Source of the DNA: Actinomycetospora sp. NBRC 106378
Lineage (GTDB): Bacteria > Actinomycetota > Actinomycetes > Mycobacteriales > Pseudonocardiaceae
Length of the DNA stretch: 64,000 nt
Assembly: GCF_030269685.1 (NCBI RefSeq)
Contig: NZ_BSTT01000003.1
Coordinates: 434,001-498,000, forward strand
Direction: 5' to 3'
Shown: piece after piece, positions 7,091-15,248 of the stretch
Position numbering within the stretch: the stretch's first letter is position 1
How the letters are laid out: every line of letters starts with the position of its first letter
Made by a program: the position numbers and the translations under genes
Notes under the pieces: model-generated
Told to the model about the DNA's origin: nothing
The model's database searches: none
What the model saw: only the letters and a program-made list of their open reading frames with translations

Positions 7091-7909
7091 TCAGAGCTCC
7101 GCGCGTCGCGAGGCGATGGTGGACGCGATGTCGCGGATCTTGACGTTCAGGTCCTGCGAGGCGCGGCGGAGGATGTCGAACGCCTCGTCGGCACCGACAC
7201 CCCGTCGCTCCATGAGGATGCCCTTGGCCTGGCCGATGACGTCGCGGGACTGCAGCGCCTCGGTGAGCTGCACGCTGCGCAGGCGCTCGGCCTCCACCCG
7301 CTGCGCCGCCTGCAGGGCCACCGCGGCGTGCGCGGCCAGGAGCAGCAGCACGTCCTCGTCGACGTCGTCGAGGTGCTCGGCGGACCGGAAGTAGTGGTTC
7401 AGCGCGCCCAGCCTCGGCGGCTCGCCATCGGGGAACATGCCGGTCGCGATCACGGCGGTCATCCCGAGCTGCGCGACGCGCGGCCCGAAGCGCGGGTAGC
7501 GCGGATCGTGGGCGAGGTCGCGGCTGGAGGTGCTGCCCGAGCTCGAGGAGGCGACGACCTCGACGCAGGGCCCCTCCCCGGTCTCGTACTGGATGTGGTC
7601 GGCGCGCGTCGCGAGCTCGTCGGTCTCGACCGGGGTGTGGTAGCTGCCGTCGGGCTCGCGCAGGGTCACCGACACCATCGCGGCCTCCGGGGTGAGCTCG
7701 TGCGCGCGCCGGACGATCTGCTCGAGCACGCCCACGACGCCCCGCTCGGCGGGCACCGCGAACAGGTCGCGCGCGAGGTCGAGGAACTGGTCGCCGAGCG
7801 GGCCCGGCTCCTTGACGAGCGTCTGTCCGGCGGGGCCCGGTCCCCCGGCGCCGTCCGACTCCTCGACGAACCGACGCCTGGCCGCCTGCCACTCCCGCTC
7901 CGTCGCCAT
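7091..7909 (-). CDS. GAF-ANTAR domain regulator
   Basis: 272 residues from the ATG at 7909. A GAF sensor domain covers about residues 45-185, with TGEGPCVEVVASSSSG as the usual ligand-pocket segment. An ANTAR RNA-binding domain covers about 205-265 (LQSRDVIGQAKGILMERRG, a three-helix bundle). ANTAR proteins act as antiterminators by holding a pair of hexanucleotide loops in nascent mRNA. There is no response-regulator receiver domain, so the GAF ligand is the likely signal. It is the last gene of a leftward three-ORF run with a second GAF-ANTAR gene upstream, and lies three bases after the small ORF. Confidence 0.85.
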   Translation of the reverse strand: MATEREWQAARRRFVEESDGAGGPGPAGQTLVKEPGPLGDQFLDLARDLFAVPAERGVVGVLEQIVRRAHELTPEAAMVSVTLREPDGSYHTPVETDELATRADHIQYETGEGPCVEVVASSSSGSTSSRDLAHDPRYPRFGPRVAQLGMTAVIATGMFPDGEPPRLGALNHYFRSAEHLDDVDEDVLLLLAAHAAVALQAAQRVEAERLRSVQLTEALQSRDVIGQAKGILMERRGVGADEAFDILRRASQDLNVKIRDIASTIASRRAEL

Positions 7910-7912
7910 GTC

Positions 7913-8107
7913 TCACACCTTCCCGGGTGTCGGGGTGCCGCGCACGTACAGGTTGCTCACCGGGTCCCGACGACGGGTGTTAGCCGCGCGGGGCGGTCGG
8001 GTAGACCTCCCGCGCACCAGGTCGGCTGCCCGGGCGGCCGACGGGTGCAGGTCCTGGATGGTGCAGACCTCGCTGCCGCCAGGACCGTCCTCAACGATCG
8101 ACGGCAT
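7913..8107 (-). CDS. Possible 64-residue protein between two GAF-ANTAR genes
   Basis: ATG at 8107 overlaps the upstream stop as TGATG, a typical translational-coupling arrangement. The stop is three bases before the next ATG, so the run has no untranslated gap. The product is basic, with a stretch rich in Arg and Pro (TRPPRAANTRRRDP), and matches no family I know. Third-position GC is roughly 84%, lower than in its neighbours, so this could equally be a leader. Called on arrangement, not on similarity. Confidence 0.35.
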   Translation of the reverse strand: MPSIVEDGPGGSEVCTIQDLHPSAARAADLVRGRSTRPPRAANTRRRDPVSNLYVRGTPTPGKV

Positions 8108-8811
8108 CACGACGGACGGGGGGATGGCGTACTCCCGTCCTGGTCGGTGACGTACCAGCGGGCGATGTCGACGAGCTTGACGTTCATGTCCTGCGAGGCC
8201 TCCACGAGCCGGCCGAAGGCCGTCGCCGCGTCGATGCCGAACCGGTGCATGAGGATGCCCTTGGCCTGCCCGATCACGTCGCGGCTGGCCACGGCCTCGC
8301 GCAGCTGCAGGAGCCGGCGGCCGCTCTCCACGACGAGCGCGGCCTGGTGCGCGAGCAGCTCCCCGATCTCCCGCACGTCGTCCCGGTCGGCGTCCTGCCG
8401 CCCGTAGAGCGTGATCGCTCCGACGGCGCGGCGGTCGATGACGACCGGTACCGCCAGCACGTCGTGGTAGCCCGCCCGCTCGACGGCCTCGGACCACGGC
8501 CTCGGGGTCCGCGTCGTGTCGTCCCGCGCCCCGACGACCCGCATCTCGTCGAGGGCGCAGATCGTGGGGCCCGCGTCGAGGCGGGCCTCGAGTTCGGCGA
8601 GCTCCCGGACGGTCGGGGCGGTCGCCGCTCGCGTCGAGCGCGAGCGGTCGAGCAGCAGGGTGACCGCGACGTCGTGGTCGCCCACCACCCGTCCGGCGGC
8701 CTCGGCCAGCCCGGAGGCGATGTGCTCCATCGACGGCGGTTCACCGTGGACGATCGCGAGAAGCTCGTGCGACAGGCTCGCGGACGAGGCGAGAAGGTCC
8801 CTCGAATTCAC
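8107..8811 (-). CDS. GAF-ANTAR domain regulator (first of the tandem)
   Basis: 234 residues. The GAF domain covers about residues 20-165 and has a shorter loop than its neighbour; WSEAVERAGYHDVLAVPVVI is the conserved inner strand region. ANTAR follows at about 165-222 (VASRDVIGQAKGILMHRFG). The two ANTAR cores are nearly identical (SRDVIGQAKGILM) but the GAF parts differ, so the pair may send different signals to overlapping RNA targets. The 122 bp upstream of the start, before the DUF72 gene, is the natural promoter region. Confidence 0.85.
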   Translation of the reverse strand: MNSRDLLASSASLSHELLAIVHGEPPSMEHIASGLAEAAGRVVGDHDVAVTLLLDRSRSTRAATAPTVRELAELEARLDAGPTICALDEMRVVGARDDTTRTPRPWSEAVERAGYHDVLAVPVVIDRRAVGAITLYGRQDADRDDVREIGELLAHQAALVVESGRRLLQLREAVASRDVIGQAKGILMHRFGIDAATAFGRLVEASQDMNVKLVDIARWYVTDQDGSTPSPRPS

Positions 8812-8933
8812 CTGGTTTCCTCAGCGGGGACGACACGACGACGTGCCTGCCTCACGACTGAACCAGGGGTTCACGCAGCTTATCCGGTGCCGTCACCCGC
8901 AGGGGCGACAGGCCCGCCCCGAGGTGGCGCGTG

Positions 8934-9827
8934 TCATGGGCCGGACGGGCGAGCACACCGCGCGGCGAGCGCGAGGGCGTCCCTCGGCGCGTGCGCGTCC
9001 CCGTCGTTGTCGAAGAAGACCCAGACGTCGCGGGGGACCTGGGCGACGCGGTCGCCGGGCGCGACCGTGTCCCCGGAGGCCGACGACTCCCCCGCCGCCC
9101 AGGCGCGGACGCGCTCCGCCCACCGCGCCAGGGCCTCGTCGGAGTAGCCGCTGCGGTAGAGCTCGGTGTCGCCGTGCAGCCGGACGTACACCGGGTCGGC
9201 GGTCACGTCGTCGAAGCGCGGGAACGCCCCCGCCCCGTCGGAGACGACGAGCGAGACGTCCAGCTCCCGCAGGGCGCGCACGACGGCGGGGTCGCGGAAG
9301 CTCGGGTGCCGGGCCTCGAGGGCGTGGCGCAGGGGCCGGTCGGCGTCGACGTCGGTGCACGGGTCGCGCACGAGCTCCGCGTACGGCCGCGCGAGGTCGG
9401 CGGCCGCGGCGGTGCTGCGCGGCAGGCCCGCGAGGAACGCCGGGATGCGGTCGGCGTCCCACGCCGTCGCCGCCGGCAGCTGCCACAGCACCGGCCCGAG
9501 CTTCGCCCCCAACGCCAGCGGGCCGGAGGCCAGGAAGCGACCGAGCGCCTCGTCCACGTCGCGCAGCCGCTTCATGTGGGTGATGTAGCGGCTCCCCTTG
9601 ACCGCGAACCGGAACTCCTCCCCCGTCGCCGCCGCCCACGCGCGGAACGTGGACGCGCGCTGCAGCGAGTAGAAGGTCCCGTTGACCTCGGCCGCGTCCA
9701 GGCGGGTCGCCAGGTACTCGAGGCGCCGCCGCTTCGCCAGCCCGTCGGGGTAGAACGTCCCCTGCCAGTGGTCGTAGGTCCAGCCCGACGTCCCGATCCG
9801 GATCCGACCCGCGTCCACCCCCGTCAT
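8934..9827 (-). CDS. DUF72 (YecE-like) protein
   Basis: 297 residues, the full family length. The N-terminus RIRIGTSGWTYDHWQGTFYP is the DUF72 signature. EVNGTFYSLQ, FRFAVKGSRYITH and VYVRLHGDTELY follow in the right order for a TIM-barrel fold. The biochemical function is not established for the family; a phosphatase/nuclease-like barrel has been suggested, and I add nothing to that. It diverges from the MOSC gene with only 26 bp between starts, so both promoters must overlap the 5' coding ends. Confidence 0.85.
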   Translation of the reverse strand: MTGVDAGRIRIGTSGWTYDHWQGTFYPDGLAKRRRLEYLATRLDAAEVNGTFYSLQRASTFRAWAAATGEEFRFAVKGSRYITHMKRLRDVDEALGRFLASGPLALGAKLGPVLWQLPAATAWDADRIPAFLAGLPRSTAAAADLARPYAELVRDPCTDVDADRPLRHALEARHPSFRDPAVVRALRELDVSLVVSDGAGAFPRFDDVTADPVYVRLHGDTELYRSGYSDEALARWAERVRAWAAGESSASGDTVAPGDRVAQVPRDVWVFFDNDGDAHAPRDALALAARCARPSGP

Positions 9828-9853
9828 GGTCCCCCACGGACTACCGTCGCCGG

Positions 9854-10495
9854 GTGGGCGTGATCGAGTCGGTGAACGTCGGGGTGGAGCGGGCGATCCT
9901 CGCGAAGACCGGGCGCTCGGGCATCGACAAGCGCCCGGTCGACGGCGCGGTGGCGGTCGGCGTGCCCGGGGCCGGACGCAGTGGGCTCGCGGACGACCCC
10001 ATCAGCGACACCGAGCACCACGGCGGCCCGGACCAGGCCGTCTACGCCTACGCCCGGGAGGACCTCGACGAGTGGGCGCCGGTCCTCGGCCCGCTGCAAG
10101 CCGGCGCGTTCGGCGAGAACCTCACCACGCGCGGGCTCGACGTCACGGGGGCGCGGATCGGCGAGCGCTGGCACGTCGGGGACGCCCTCGTCCTGCAGGT
10201 CACGGTGCCCCGCATCCCCTGCCGCACCTTCGCCGCCTGGCTCGACCGGCAGGGCTGGGTCAAGGAGTTCACGACGGCGGGTGTCCCCGGCGCCTACCTG
10301 CGCGTGGTCGAGCCCGGCCCGGTACGGGCCGGTGACCGGGTCGTCGTCCGACGACCCGACCACGACGTCACGATCGGCCTGGCCTTCCGCGCGGTCATGA
10401 CGGCGCCCCAGCTGCTCCCCGAGCTGCTCCCCGCCCTGACCCAGCTTCCCGACGACGTCCGGGAGCGCGTGCTCCGGCGCCTGCCGACCCGGTGA
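9854..10495 (+). CDS. MOSC domain protein (YiiM-like)
   Basis: 213 residues from the GTG at 9854 (a GTG at 9860 is also possible). The MOSC core includes DTEHHGGPDQAVYAYAREDL and FGENLTTRGLD, followed by VGDALVLQVTVPRIPCRTFA, which carries the conserved Cys. MOSC domains bind molybdenum cofactor or carry sulfur and occur in enzymes that reduce N-hydroxylated bases and drugs. The C-terminal three-helix extension is typical of YiiM relatives. Cytosolic. No molybdopterin gene is nearby. Confidence 0.85.
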   Translation: MGVIESVNVGVERAILAKTGRSGIDKRPVDGAVAVGVPGAGRSGLADDPISDTEHHGGPDQAVYAYAREDLDEWAPVLGPLQAGAFGENLTTRGLDVTGARIGERWHVGDALVLQVTVPRIPCRTFAAWLDRQGWVKEFTTAGVPGAYLRVVEPGPVRAGDRVVVRRPDHDVTIGLAFRAVMTAPQLLPELLPALTQLPDDVRERVLRRLPTR

Positions 10496-10508
10496 TCGAG
10501 CGGCCGCC

Positions 10509-10821
10509 TCACGGCGGCACGAAGCTCACCCGGGTGGTCGGGACGACCTCGGCCCGGCGCCCGGGGCGGGACTCACCGCGCCAGTAGAGGTCGGTGTGGG
10601 CGATGACGCCGTCCGGCGGCGGTGCACCGTAGGCGGTGAGGTCGATCGTGGTGTGCGCGTCGGCCACGAGCGTCGTGTCGTACCCGCGGACGATCGCCCC
10701 GCTCGACCAGGTCCGACACGTGGGCGATCACCTCGTCCCGACGGACCGCCCCGTCCATCGGCTCGTTCTGCACGTCGATCACCAGCAGCGCGGTGCGCGG
10801 CCGGCCCCCCAGCGTCGTCAT
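10509..10821 (-). pseudogene. Isochorismatase-family cysteine hydrolase, internally deleted and frameshifted
   Basis: The first frame encodes RTALLVIDVQNEPMDG and continues to DLVERG (to about 10712), the normal family start with the catalytic Asp. The next frame then encodes AIVRGYDTTLVADAHTT and continues to SFVPP and a TGA at 10509-10511, which is the normal family C-terminus. Roughly 80 central residues of a normal 180-residue protein, including the region with the catalytic Lys and Cys, are missing at the join. The remnant cannot be active. One deletion event explains both the loss and the frame change. Confidence 0.75.
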
Positions 10822-10852
10822 GCGACCGTCCTACCAGTGGGGTCCGACGACC

Positions 10853-11422
10853 TCAGCCCGGTCGCAGACCGGTGAGCAGGTCTGCCGGACACACGGTGAC
10901 CTCGAACGGACGCTCGACCGAGATCGCCTCGTCGCCGGAGGCCTGCGCGACGGCCCGGTAGGACCCGTCGTCGGCGAGCTCGAGGACCTCGATCCGACCG
11001 GGACCGGTGGGGTCGAGCATCCAGTACGACCGCACCCCGAGACGCTCGTAGTGCGCGCGCTTCGTGTTCCGGTCGTACAGGCGGGTACTGCGGGAGGCGA
11101 CCTCGGCGGCCAGGAGCGGCGCGACGGGCAGGTTCGCGAGGGTCAGATCGACGTAGCGGGCGACGAGGACGTCGGGCTCGACCTCGTCGTGCAGGGTCGT
11201 CCGCACGGCGAACGGCGCGGCGAGGACGCGTAGTTCGGAGGGGCAGACGCCGTGCAGCAGGCGGTACAGCGCGAGCGCCATCTCCTGATGGGCCCACCCG
11301 GGTGCGGGGCTCACGTAGAGCATCCCGTCGATGAGTTCACGACGGCGCCCGTCGTCGGGCATCGCGTCGAGGTCGTCGACCGTGTACAGGTCGCTCGCGA
11401 CCAGCTCGGTCATACCGGTCAT
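10853..11422 (-). CDS. Uma2 family (DUF820) putative restriction-like endonuclease
   Basis: 189 residues from the ATG at 11422, which has GAGGAG four bases upstream; an ORF start 12 codons earlier has no such site. The fold is PD-(D/E)xK: RELIDGMLYVSPAPGWAHQ opens the domain, EPDVLVARYVD carries the acidic residues and LAAEVASRST the following strand. YERLGVRSYWMLDP is the conserved end. Uma2 genes are abundant and scattered in actinobacteria and have no proven role; they resemble solitary nucleases of mobile origin. Confidence 0.8.
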   Translation of the reverse strand: MTGMTELVASDLYTVDDLDAMPDDGRRRELIDGMLYVSPAPGWAHQEMALALYRLLHGVCPSELRVLAAPFAVRTTLHDEVEPDVLVARYVDLTLANLPVAPLLAAEVASRSTRLYDRNTKRAHYERLGVRSYWMLDPTGPGRIEVLELADDGSYRAVAQASGDEAISVERPFEVTVCPADLLTGLRPG

Positions 11423-11492
11423 GGTGCTCCTCGGTGTCGGTGGGCACCAGGGCAGCATGATCGCGGCGACCGCTCCGTGGGGGCCGTTCCGG

Positions 11493-12239
11493 CTACTCCC
11501 CCGGCTTGTGGATGTCGACGGTGACGTTCATGCCCGGGATGAGGTCCGCGCCCTGCATGTCGGTGATCCCGACGCGGACCGGGATGACCTGGGTGACCTT
11601 CTGGAAGTTGCCACCGGAGTTCGACTGCGGGAACGGCGAGAACACCGCGGCCGCGCCGCCCTGGATCTGGTCGACGTACCCGCGGAAGGTCCGGCCCGGG
11701 TAGGCGTCGACGGTGAAGTCGACCGGCCGCCCGACCTGGACCTCGTCGATGTCCGTCTCGTCCACGCGGGCGGTGACGTAGACGTCGGCCGGGTCGTAGG
11801 CGATCGCGAGCTGGCTGCCGGCGGTGAGGTAGGCGCCCTCGGCGGTGTTGGTCGTGGCCACGGTCGCGTCGGCGGGCGCCCGGATCGGCAGCTGGGGCTG
11901 GACGTAGGCGCCCTGCAGCTCGACCCGGCCGAGGACCTGGTCCTTGTGCAGCACCGTCCCGACGGTCACCTCCCAGCCCGTCAGCGTGCCGCTGGCCGGC
12001 GCCACGATGGGGATCTGGGTGCCGTCGACCTGCGCGTTGTCGGTGGAGACGAAGCGGCTGGCGTTGAGGAAGTACGACACCGCGAAGCCGATCGCCGCCA
12101 GCAGCGCGAGCACGATGATGACCGCGAGCGCGATCTTCGTCGAGCGCTTGAGCGGGCGGCGCTTCGCGGGCGCCGCGGTGCCCTCCGCCGGGGTGGCGGT
12201 GTCCTCCGCGGCGTCGGTGGTCTCCTGTGGTGTGCTCAC
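11493..12239 (-). CDS. HlyD/EmrA-type membrane-fusion adaptor
   Basis: 248 residues from the GTG at 12239 that overlaps the previous stop (GTGA). A 33-residue cytosolic tail and one membrane helix (about 34-58) come first. The lipoyl-like half-motifs follow (STDNAQVDGTQIPIVAPASG, where VDG and APASG are typical), then the beta-barrel strand region VGRPVDFTVDAYPGRTFRG. The alpha-hairpin of EmrA is almost absent. Such proteins link an inner-membrane pump to outer layers. No pump gene follows; the next gene is the Uma2 nuclease. Confidence 0.75.
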   Translation of the reverse strand: MSTPQETTDAAEDTATPAEGTAAPAKRRPLKRSTKIALAVIIVLALLAAIGFAVSYFLNASRFVSTDNAQVDGTQIPIVAPASGTLTGWEVTVGTVLHKDQVLGRVELQGAYVQPQLPIRAPADATVATTNTAEGAYLTAGSQLAIAYDPADVYVTARVDETDIDEVQVGRPVDFTVDAYPGRTFRGYVDQIQGGAAAVFSPFPQSNSGGNFQKVTQVIPVRVGITDMQGADLIPGMNVTVDIHKPGE

Positions 12240-13738
12240 GACGCCCCTCCGCCGATGATGACCTGCTGTCCCTCGGTGAGTCCGCCGAGGATCTCCGTGC
12301 GGTCCGCGCCGACGAGGCCGGTCGTGACCGGGGTCGGGACCTGGCGGCCGTCGGGTTCCTGCACCGTCGCCACCGTCGCGCTGCCCTCCCGGCGCAGCGC
12401 CGAGTTCGGCACCGACAGCCGGTCGGACTGGGCGGTGACGACGGTGGCGCGGGCCGACTGACCGTCGCGGATGCGCGGGTCGGTGTCGGTGAGCGCCATG
12501 GTGACGTAGTACTCGATGCTGCCGCCGATCGCCGTGCCGGACGGCGCGACGGCGAGCACCGACCCGGCGAAGGTGCGGTCCGGGATCGCGTCGAGGGACA
12601 CCACCGTGCGCTGGGCCGGCGCGATCTTCGCCGCGTCGACCTCCTGGAACGGGGCGACGACCTGGAACTCCGCCACGTTCTGCAGCACGAGGAACTGCGT
12701 CCCGCCGGGACGGGTCGGCGAGGCGGCCGCCGCCGCGGCACCGGCCGCTCCCCCGGCGGCCTGGGCCGCGCCGGGGATCGTGGCGTCCGACCCGGGTGCG
12801 AGCGCCGAGGTCCCGGAGCTCGGCTGCAGGTACTCCCCCACCGCGCCGTTGAGGGCCGACACGGTGCCGGCCGCCGGGGCGCGCAGGGTGGTGTTGGCGA
12901 GGTTGCGGCGGGCGATCTCCACCTGGGTCCGCGCGTTGTCCACGGCCGCCGCGGCGGCGTCGAGGCTGTTGGGCCGGGAGGCGCTGGCCGAGTCCAGGCC
13001 GTTCTGCGCGCTCACCTGCCCCTGCCGGGCGCTCGCGACCTGCAGGTCGCCGGCCGCGGCGTCGACGGAGCGCTTCTGCTGGGCCTGCTGGAGCGCCTGT
13101 TGGGCCTGCTGCACACCCTGCTGGGCGGACTGGACGGCGTACTGGGCGGCGGGGATCGACTGGCACGAGGCCGCGGGAGCGGTCGGGTAGGCCCCGCCGG
13201 ACGCGCAGGACGTCTGGTAGGCCTGGAGCTGGGCGACCGCCTGGGCGTACCCGGCCTGGGCCTGGGGCAGCGCCGACCTCGCCGCCGAGACCGCGGCGTC
13301 GTCGGCCTTCAGGGTCGCGTCGACCTGACGCCTGGTCGCGGAGACCACCGAGGCGGCGGCGTTCACGGAGTTCTGGGCCCCGTCGACCGACGTGCCGTCC
13401 TTGGTCTGGTCGTACTGCGCCTCCTGGCCCGCGAGCCCGGCCTGCGCCTGCTTGAGGGCCTGGCGGGCCTGGAAGTCGTCGATCGTCGCGAGGACGTCGC
13501 CGGCCTCGACCCGGTCCCCGACCTTGACGCGCACCGAGGTGAGCTGACCCGCCGTCGGGAACCCGAGGTTGGTCGCGCCGAGGGCGGAGACCGAGCCGCC
13601 GGAGTCGACCCCCGAACTGACCGAGGCGCGCTCGACGCGGACCGTCTGTGGCGGTGCGTTCTCGTCGGAGCCACCGCACGCGGACAGGGAGAGGGCCGTT
13701 ACCGCCATCAGGGCTGCGAGCGCCGCGCGTCGGGTCAC
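12236..13738 (-). CDS. Lipoprotein efflux adaptor with long Gln/Ala coiled coil
   Basis: 500 residues. The signal peptide ends in the lipobox LSAC with Cys21, so the protein is lipid-anchored outside the membrane. Lipoyl halves flank a long helical hairpin rich in Gln and Ala (repeated QQAQQALQQA-like heptads, about residues 100-280). The beta barrel and membrane-proximal domain then follow (VVAPFQEVDAAKIAPAQRTV). This is the MacA/RND adaptor plan. It is coupled by GTGA to the next adaptor, an unusual two-adaptor operon. The partner transporter must be encoded elsewhere, and the substrate is unknown. Confidence 0.75.
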   Translation of the reverse strand: MTRRAALAALMAVTALSLSACGGSDENAPPQTVRVERASVSSGVDSGGSVSALGATNLGFPTAGQLTSVRVKVGDRVEAGDVLATIDDFQARQALKQAQAGLAGQEAQYDQTKDGTSVDGAQNSVNAAASVVSATRRQVDATLKADDAAVSAARSALPQAQAGYAQAVAQLQAYQTSCASGGAYPTAPAASCQSIPAAQYAVQSAQQGVQQAQQALQQAQQKRSVDAAAGDLQVASARQGQVSAQNGLDSASASRPNSLDAAAAAVDNARTQVEIARRNLANTTLRAPAAGTVSALNGAVGEYLQPSSGTSALAPGSDATIPGAAQAAGGAAGAAAAAASPTRPGGTQFLVLQNVAEFQVVAPFQEVDAAKIAPAQRTVVSLDAIPDRTFAGSVLAVAPSGTAIGGSIEYYVTMALTDTDPRIRDGQSARATVVTAQSDRLSVPNSALRREGSATVATVQEPDGRQVPTPVTTGLVGADRTEILGGLTEGQQVIIGGGAS

Positions 13739-13805
13739 GGTTGGTGAACGTATCGGAGCCTAAGCGGGATACGACTCCCGGCTCGTCATTCACCTCACAG
13801 GGTGC

Positions 13806-14285
13806 TCACCGGTAGCCGCGGCGCACCACGCGCTCGAGGATGCCGAGCGTCCCCTTGAGGGCCTGCGCGGAGATGACCGGGAAGATTCCCTTCTCCCGCC
13901 ACTCCGGCCGGATGTCCGACCAGTCGTAGTACGACGTGACGAGGGTGCCGCCCTCCTCCGTGTCCTGCGGGTCGAGCCGGTAGCCGTAGACGTGGCCGAT
14001 CGAGGGCCGGACGGTGCCCTCGATGGTCCAGGCGATCTCGCGGTCGGGCTCGAAGGCGGAGATGGTGACGGTGACGTCGTAGTGCCCGAGCGGCACGTCG
14101 CCGAGGGCCTCGCGGTCCATGTGCACCACGAACGAGTCGCCGGTCGCGGTCACCCGCTCCCCCGTCGCGTCCATGAGCATGCCGGAGCTGTCGATCGCCA
14201 CGTGTCCGATCGGGTCGGTGAGGACGGCGAAGACGGATGCGGCGTCGGCGGGGATCCGGCGGGAGACCTCGATGCGGTCGGTCAT
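13806..14285 (-). CDS. SRPBCC (START-like) family protein
   Basis: 159 residues from the ATG at 14285, which overlaps the upstream stop as ATGA. The N-terminus ISRRIPADAASVFAVLTDP pattern (here EVSRRIPADAASVFAVLTDP) opens the hydrophobic-cavity fold. YDVTVTISAFEPDREIAWTI and the C-terminal helix ALKGTLGILERVV complete it. The family binds lipids, polyketides or other hydrophobic ligands; many actinobacterial members have no known ligand. Coupling to the thioesterase suggests a role on acyl substrates, which is an inference from context. Confidence 0.75.
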   Translation of the reverse strand: MTDRIEVSRRIPADAASVFAVLTDPIGHVAIDSSGMLMDATGERVTATGDSFVVHMDREALGDVPLGHYDVTVTISAFEPDREIAWTIEGTVRPSIGHVYGYRLDPQDTEEGGTLVTSYYDWSDIRPEWREKGIFPVISAQALKGTLGILERVVRRGYR

Positions 14286-15175
14286 GAGGTGATCATGCGC
14301 CACCCGTCGAGGACGGTCCCCTCGAGCGCGGTCCCGTCGTGCGCACGGCGTGGCCCGACGGCGTCGGCCAACCCCACGCAGCGGTCCCCCAGGAACACCC
14401 CCAGCCCGTAGGTCACGGTGGTGTCGTCCACCTCGAGCACCGCCACGCCGATCTCGTACTGCGCGGGGTAGCCGACCTCGGCCACGTACTGCACGTGGTA
14501 GCCCGACGGCCCGAGTTCGGGCGGCGGCCCGCCCCAGCCGGAGGTCAGGAGCTCGTCGTGCAACGTGGCGACGCCGTCGGCGTACCAGCTGACCAACGTG
14601 ACGTTGTTGACGTGCCGGTTCGTGTCGATGTCGCCGACCCGGGCGCGCAACGACACCGCGAACGGGTACGACGCGCGGTCCCGGCGGTCCGCCCCGGGCT
14701 GGTAGGACGGCGGGGCGTCGGGCTCGTCCAGCACGAGGGCCCCGAGGTCGGTCCGCAGGGCGTCGGGCAGGTGCGCCGACCCGGCCTCGGTGGCGAAGAC
14801 GGTGACGGTGCTGCCGAGCGCGACGCAGCGGTCGTCGCAGAAGACCGCGTAGCCGTAGGTGAACGACGAGCCACCGATGCGCCGCACCCCGACACCGATG
14901 CGGTACTTCCCGTCGAAGGGCATCCGGTCGAGCCGCTCGACCGACTGCGCGGCGAGCAGGATCCGGAAGGCGCCGAACTCGCCGTCCTCGATCAGGCGCC
15001 GGAAGGCCGGCAGCTCCTGCCCCACGCGGGCGTCCTCGAACCAGCGCGTCACCCCGGTCGCCGAGACGGTGCCGTCGGGCCCGAGGTCGGAGTAGCGCGG
15101 AGCCACCTCGCGCAGCACGGGATAGGCCGCCGGGTGGGTCAGCGCCGCCGGGTGTGTGTCGGGCATGTCGACCAT
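14282..15175 (-). CDS. Acyl-CoA/ACP thioesterase with two hot-dog domains
   Basis: 297 residues from the ATG at 15175; an upstream GTG would add 16 atypical residues. Two hot-dog repeats are visible. The first has TRWFEDARVGQELPAFRRL and GVGVRRIGGSSFTYGYAVF. The second has RVGDIDTNRHVNNVTLVSWY, whose D-x-N-x-H-V-N is the 4HBT/FatA-type active-site phrase, and YEIGVAVLEVDDTTVTYG. The enzyme should hydrolyse an acyl thioester in the cytosol. The stop overlaps the next start (ATGA), so it is co-translated with the SRPBCC protein. Confidence 0.8.
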   Translation of the reverse strand: MVDMPDTHPAALTHPAAYPVLREVAPRYSDLGPDGTVSATGVTRWFEDARVGQELPAFRRLIEDGEFGAFRILLAAQSVERLDRMPFDGKYRIGVGVRRIGGSSFTYGYAVFCDDRCVALGSTVTVFATEAGSAHLPDALRTDLGALVLDEPDAPPSYQPGADRRDRASYPFAVSLRARVGDIDTNRHVNNVTLVSWYADGVATLHDELLTSGWGGPPPELGPSGYHVQYVAEVGYPAQYEIGVAVLEVDDTTVTYGLGVFLGDRCVGLADAVGPRRAHDGTALEGTVLDGWRMITS

Positions 15176-15248
15176 CGTGGCCGCCGGGGCCCGGCGGGTG
15201 CCGCACCCCTCGGTGCGCGTCACAGGCGGGGCCGGTCACACCGAGGGC

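Noticed and set aside
11331-12461. 376-codon plus-strand ORF over the adaptor gene
   Set aside because: Exact antisense of a protein with clear adaptor motifs; its composition is that of a reverse-complement shadow.
10853-13738. Complete toxin-antitoxin or defence island around the Uma2 gene
   Set aside because: Uma2 genes are solitary and common; neighbours are efflux adaptors and a pseudogene, with no methylase, helicase or antitoxin.
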